Assembly (NCBI GenBank): GCA_964355495.1
Contig: CAYHES010000177.1
Coordinates: forward strand, 1 to 5,396
Direction: 5' to 3'
From: UBA6901 sp964355495
GTDB taxonomy: Bacteria > Pseudomonadota > Gammaproteobacteria > Acidiferrobacterales > UBA6901
DNA: 5,396 nt
The notes beneath the pieces are model-generated. The model ran no database searches, was not told the DNA's origin, and saw nothing but the letters and a program-made list of their open reading frames with translations. The position numbers and the translations under genes were made by a program. Positions 4,944-5,396 of the stretch are shown piece by piece (the first letter of the stretch is position 1; every line of letters starts with the position of its first letter).

Positions 4944-5396
4944 ATGAAGGTTTATATCGGATCCAGTTTGCAGCACGGGCGGGGCGTGTTCGCGCGTGAA
5001 CCGATCCATGCTGGAGAACCCATTGTTACCTTCACGGGTCCACTGCTGAAGCGCGCCGAAGTCCGCGAGGACGATTATCACCTGCAGGTCGGCGCGGATC
5101 TTTACCTGGGGGCATCCGGCGAGGCCGATGACTATGTGAACCACTCCTGCGAACCCAATGCTGGTTTTCGCGACGGCCTCGTGCTCGTCGCGCGGCGCGA
5201 TATCGGTGCGGAGGAGGAGATCACCTGGGATTACAGCACGGCCATCGATGAGGAAGATTTTCCGGGGTTTGCCTGTCGCTGTCGCGCAACCGCCTGCCGC
5301 GGCGCGGTGCGTTCTTTCCGTCATCTCGATCCCGATACCCGCGAGCGGTTGCGCGGCTGGCTGCTGCCCTATCTACAGAATAAATATTTCCCCTAA
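4944..5396 (+). CDS. Small SET-domain protein (putative lysine methyltransferase)
   Basis: The 150-residue protein is a bare SET domain. GRGVFA (12-17) is the N-terminal SAM-binding motif. NHSCEPN (66-72) is the pseudoknot signature. EITWDYST (92-99) carries the probable catalytic Tyr97, with Trp95 where Tyr is usual (ELTYDY). CRCRATACRG (111-120) is a post-SET-like zinc cluster, with Cys111, Cys113 and Cys118 probably joined by Cys69. The family transfers a methyl group from S-adenosylmethionine to protein lysines, and related small bacterial proteins are mostly uncharacterised. No signal peptide or membrane segment is visible, so it should be cytosolic. The ATG at 4944 is preferred because the SET fold begins within its first residues and a promoter lies just upstream. 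The gene is complete, ending at TAA in the last three bases of the window. It is divergent from the cytochrome operon. Its substrate cannot be told from sequence. Confidence 0.9.
   Translation: MKVYIGSSLQHGRGVFAREPIHAGEPIVTFTGPLLKRAEVREDDYHLQVGADLYLGASGEADDYVNHSCEPNAGFRDGLVLVARRDIGAEEEITWDYSTAIDEEDFPGFACRCRATACRGAVRSFRHLDPDTRERLRGWLLPYLQNKYFP

Noticed and set aside
4908..5324. Open frame on the minus strand opposite the SET gene
   Set aside because: The SET motifs on the other strand are unambiguous, and this frame has no recognisable domain.

Overview
The window looks like chromosomal DNA from a GC-rich gammaproteobacterium. The FimV C-terminus, the thyA-folA pair and a periplasmic c-type cytochrome fit this, and the gene content would suit a chemolithotrophic or sulfur-oxidising purple-type lineage. 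That lineage guess is inference: no rRNA or other taxonomic marker is present.

Layout: (1) 3-860 (+) is the 3' end of a fimV-like gene. (2) A strong, probably bidirectional hairpin terminator at 894-942 separates it from a convergent thyA-folA operon on the minus strand: thyA 2304-1510, folA 1513-923, with a 4-base ATGA stop/start overlap. (3) Divergent from thyA is a plus-strand gene, 2500-3159, for an unrecognised membrane protein with four predicted membrane segments. (4) The gap at 3160-3342 holds a short hairpin, then a 153-bp MITE-like element (3194-3346). The element has inverted-repeat ends with CTAG at both edges and carries a double REP-type palindrome and a perfect 11-bp tandem duplication. 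(5) A minus-strand two-gene operon follows: a secreted dihaem cytochrome c fused to a DUF302 domain (4862-3792), overlapping by GTGA a second secreted DUF302 protein (3795-3343). (6) Divergent from it, a good sigma70-like promoter (4907-4935) sits almost on the start codon of a small SET-domain protein (4944-5396).

How they work together: ThyA makes dTMP and dihydrofolate, and FolA recycles the dihydrofolate, so that operon is a metabolic unit. The cytochrome-DUF302 fusion and its DUF302 partner are both predicted to be periplasmic and translationally coupled. They probably form one redox system of unknown substrate and are the best candidate for an undescribed system here. The SET protein shares their divergent intergenic region, but no functional link is visible.

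The two most unusual DNA-level signals are a 24-bp near-palindrome present at both ends of folA (902-925 and 1486-1509), and the MITE-like element whose edge coincides with the stop codon of the DUF302 gene.
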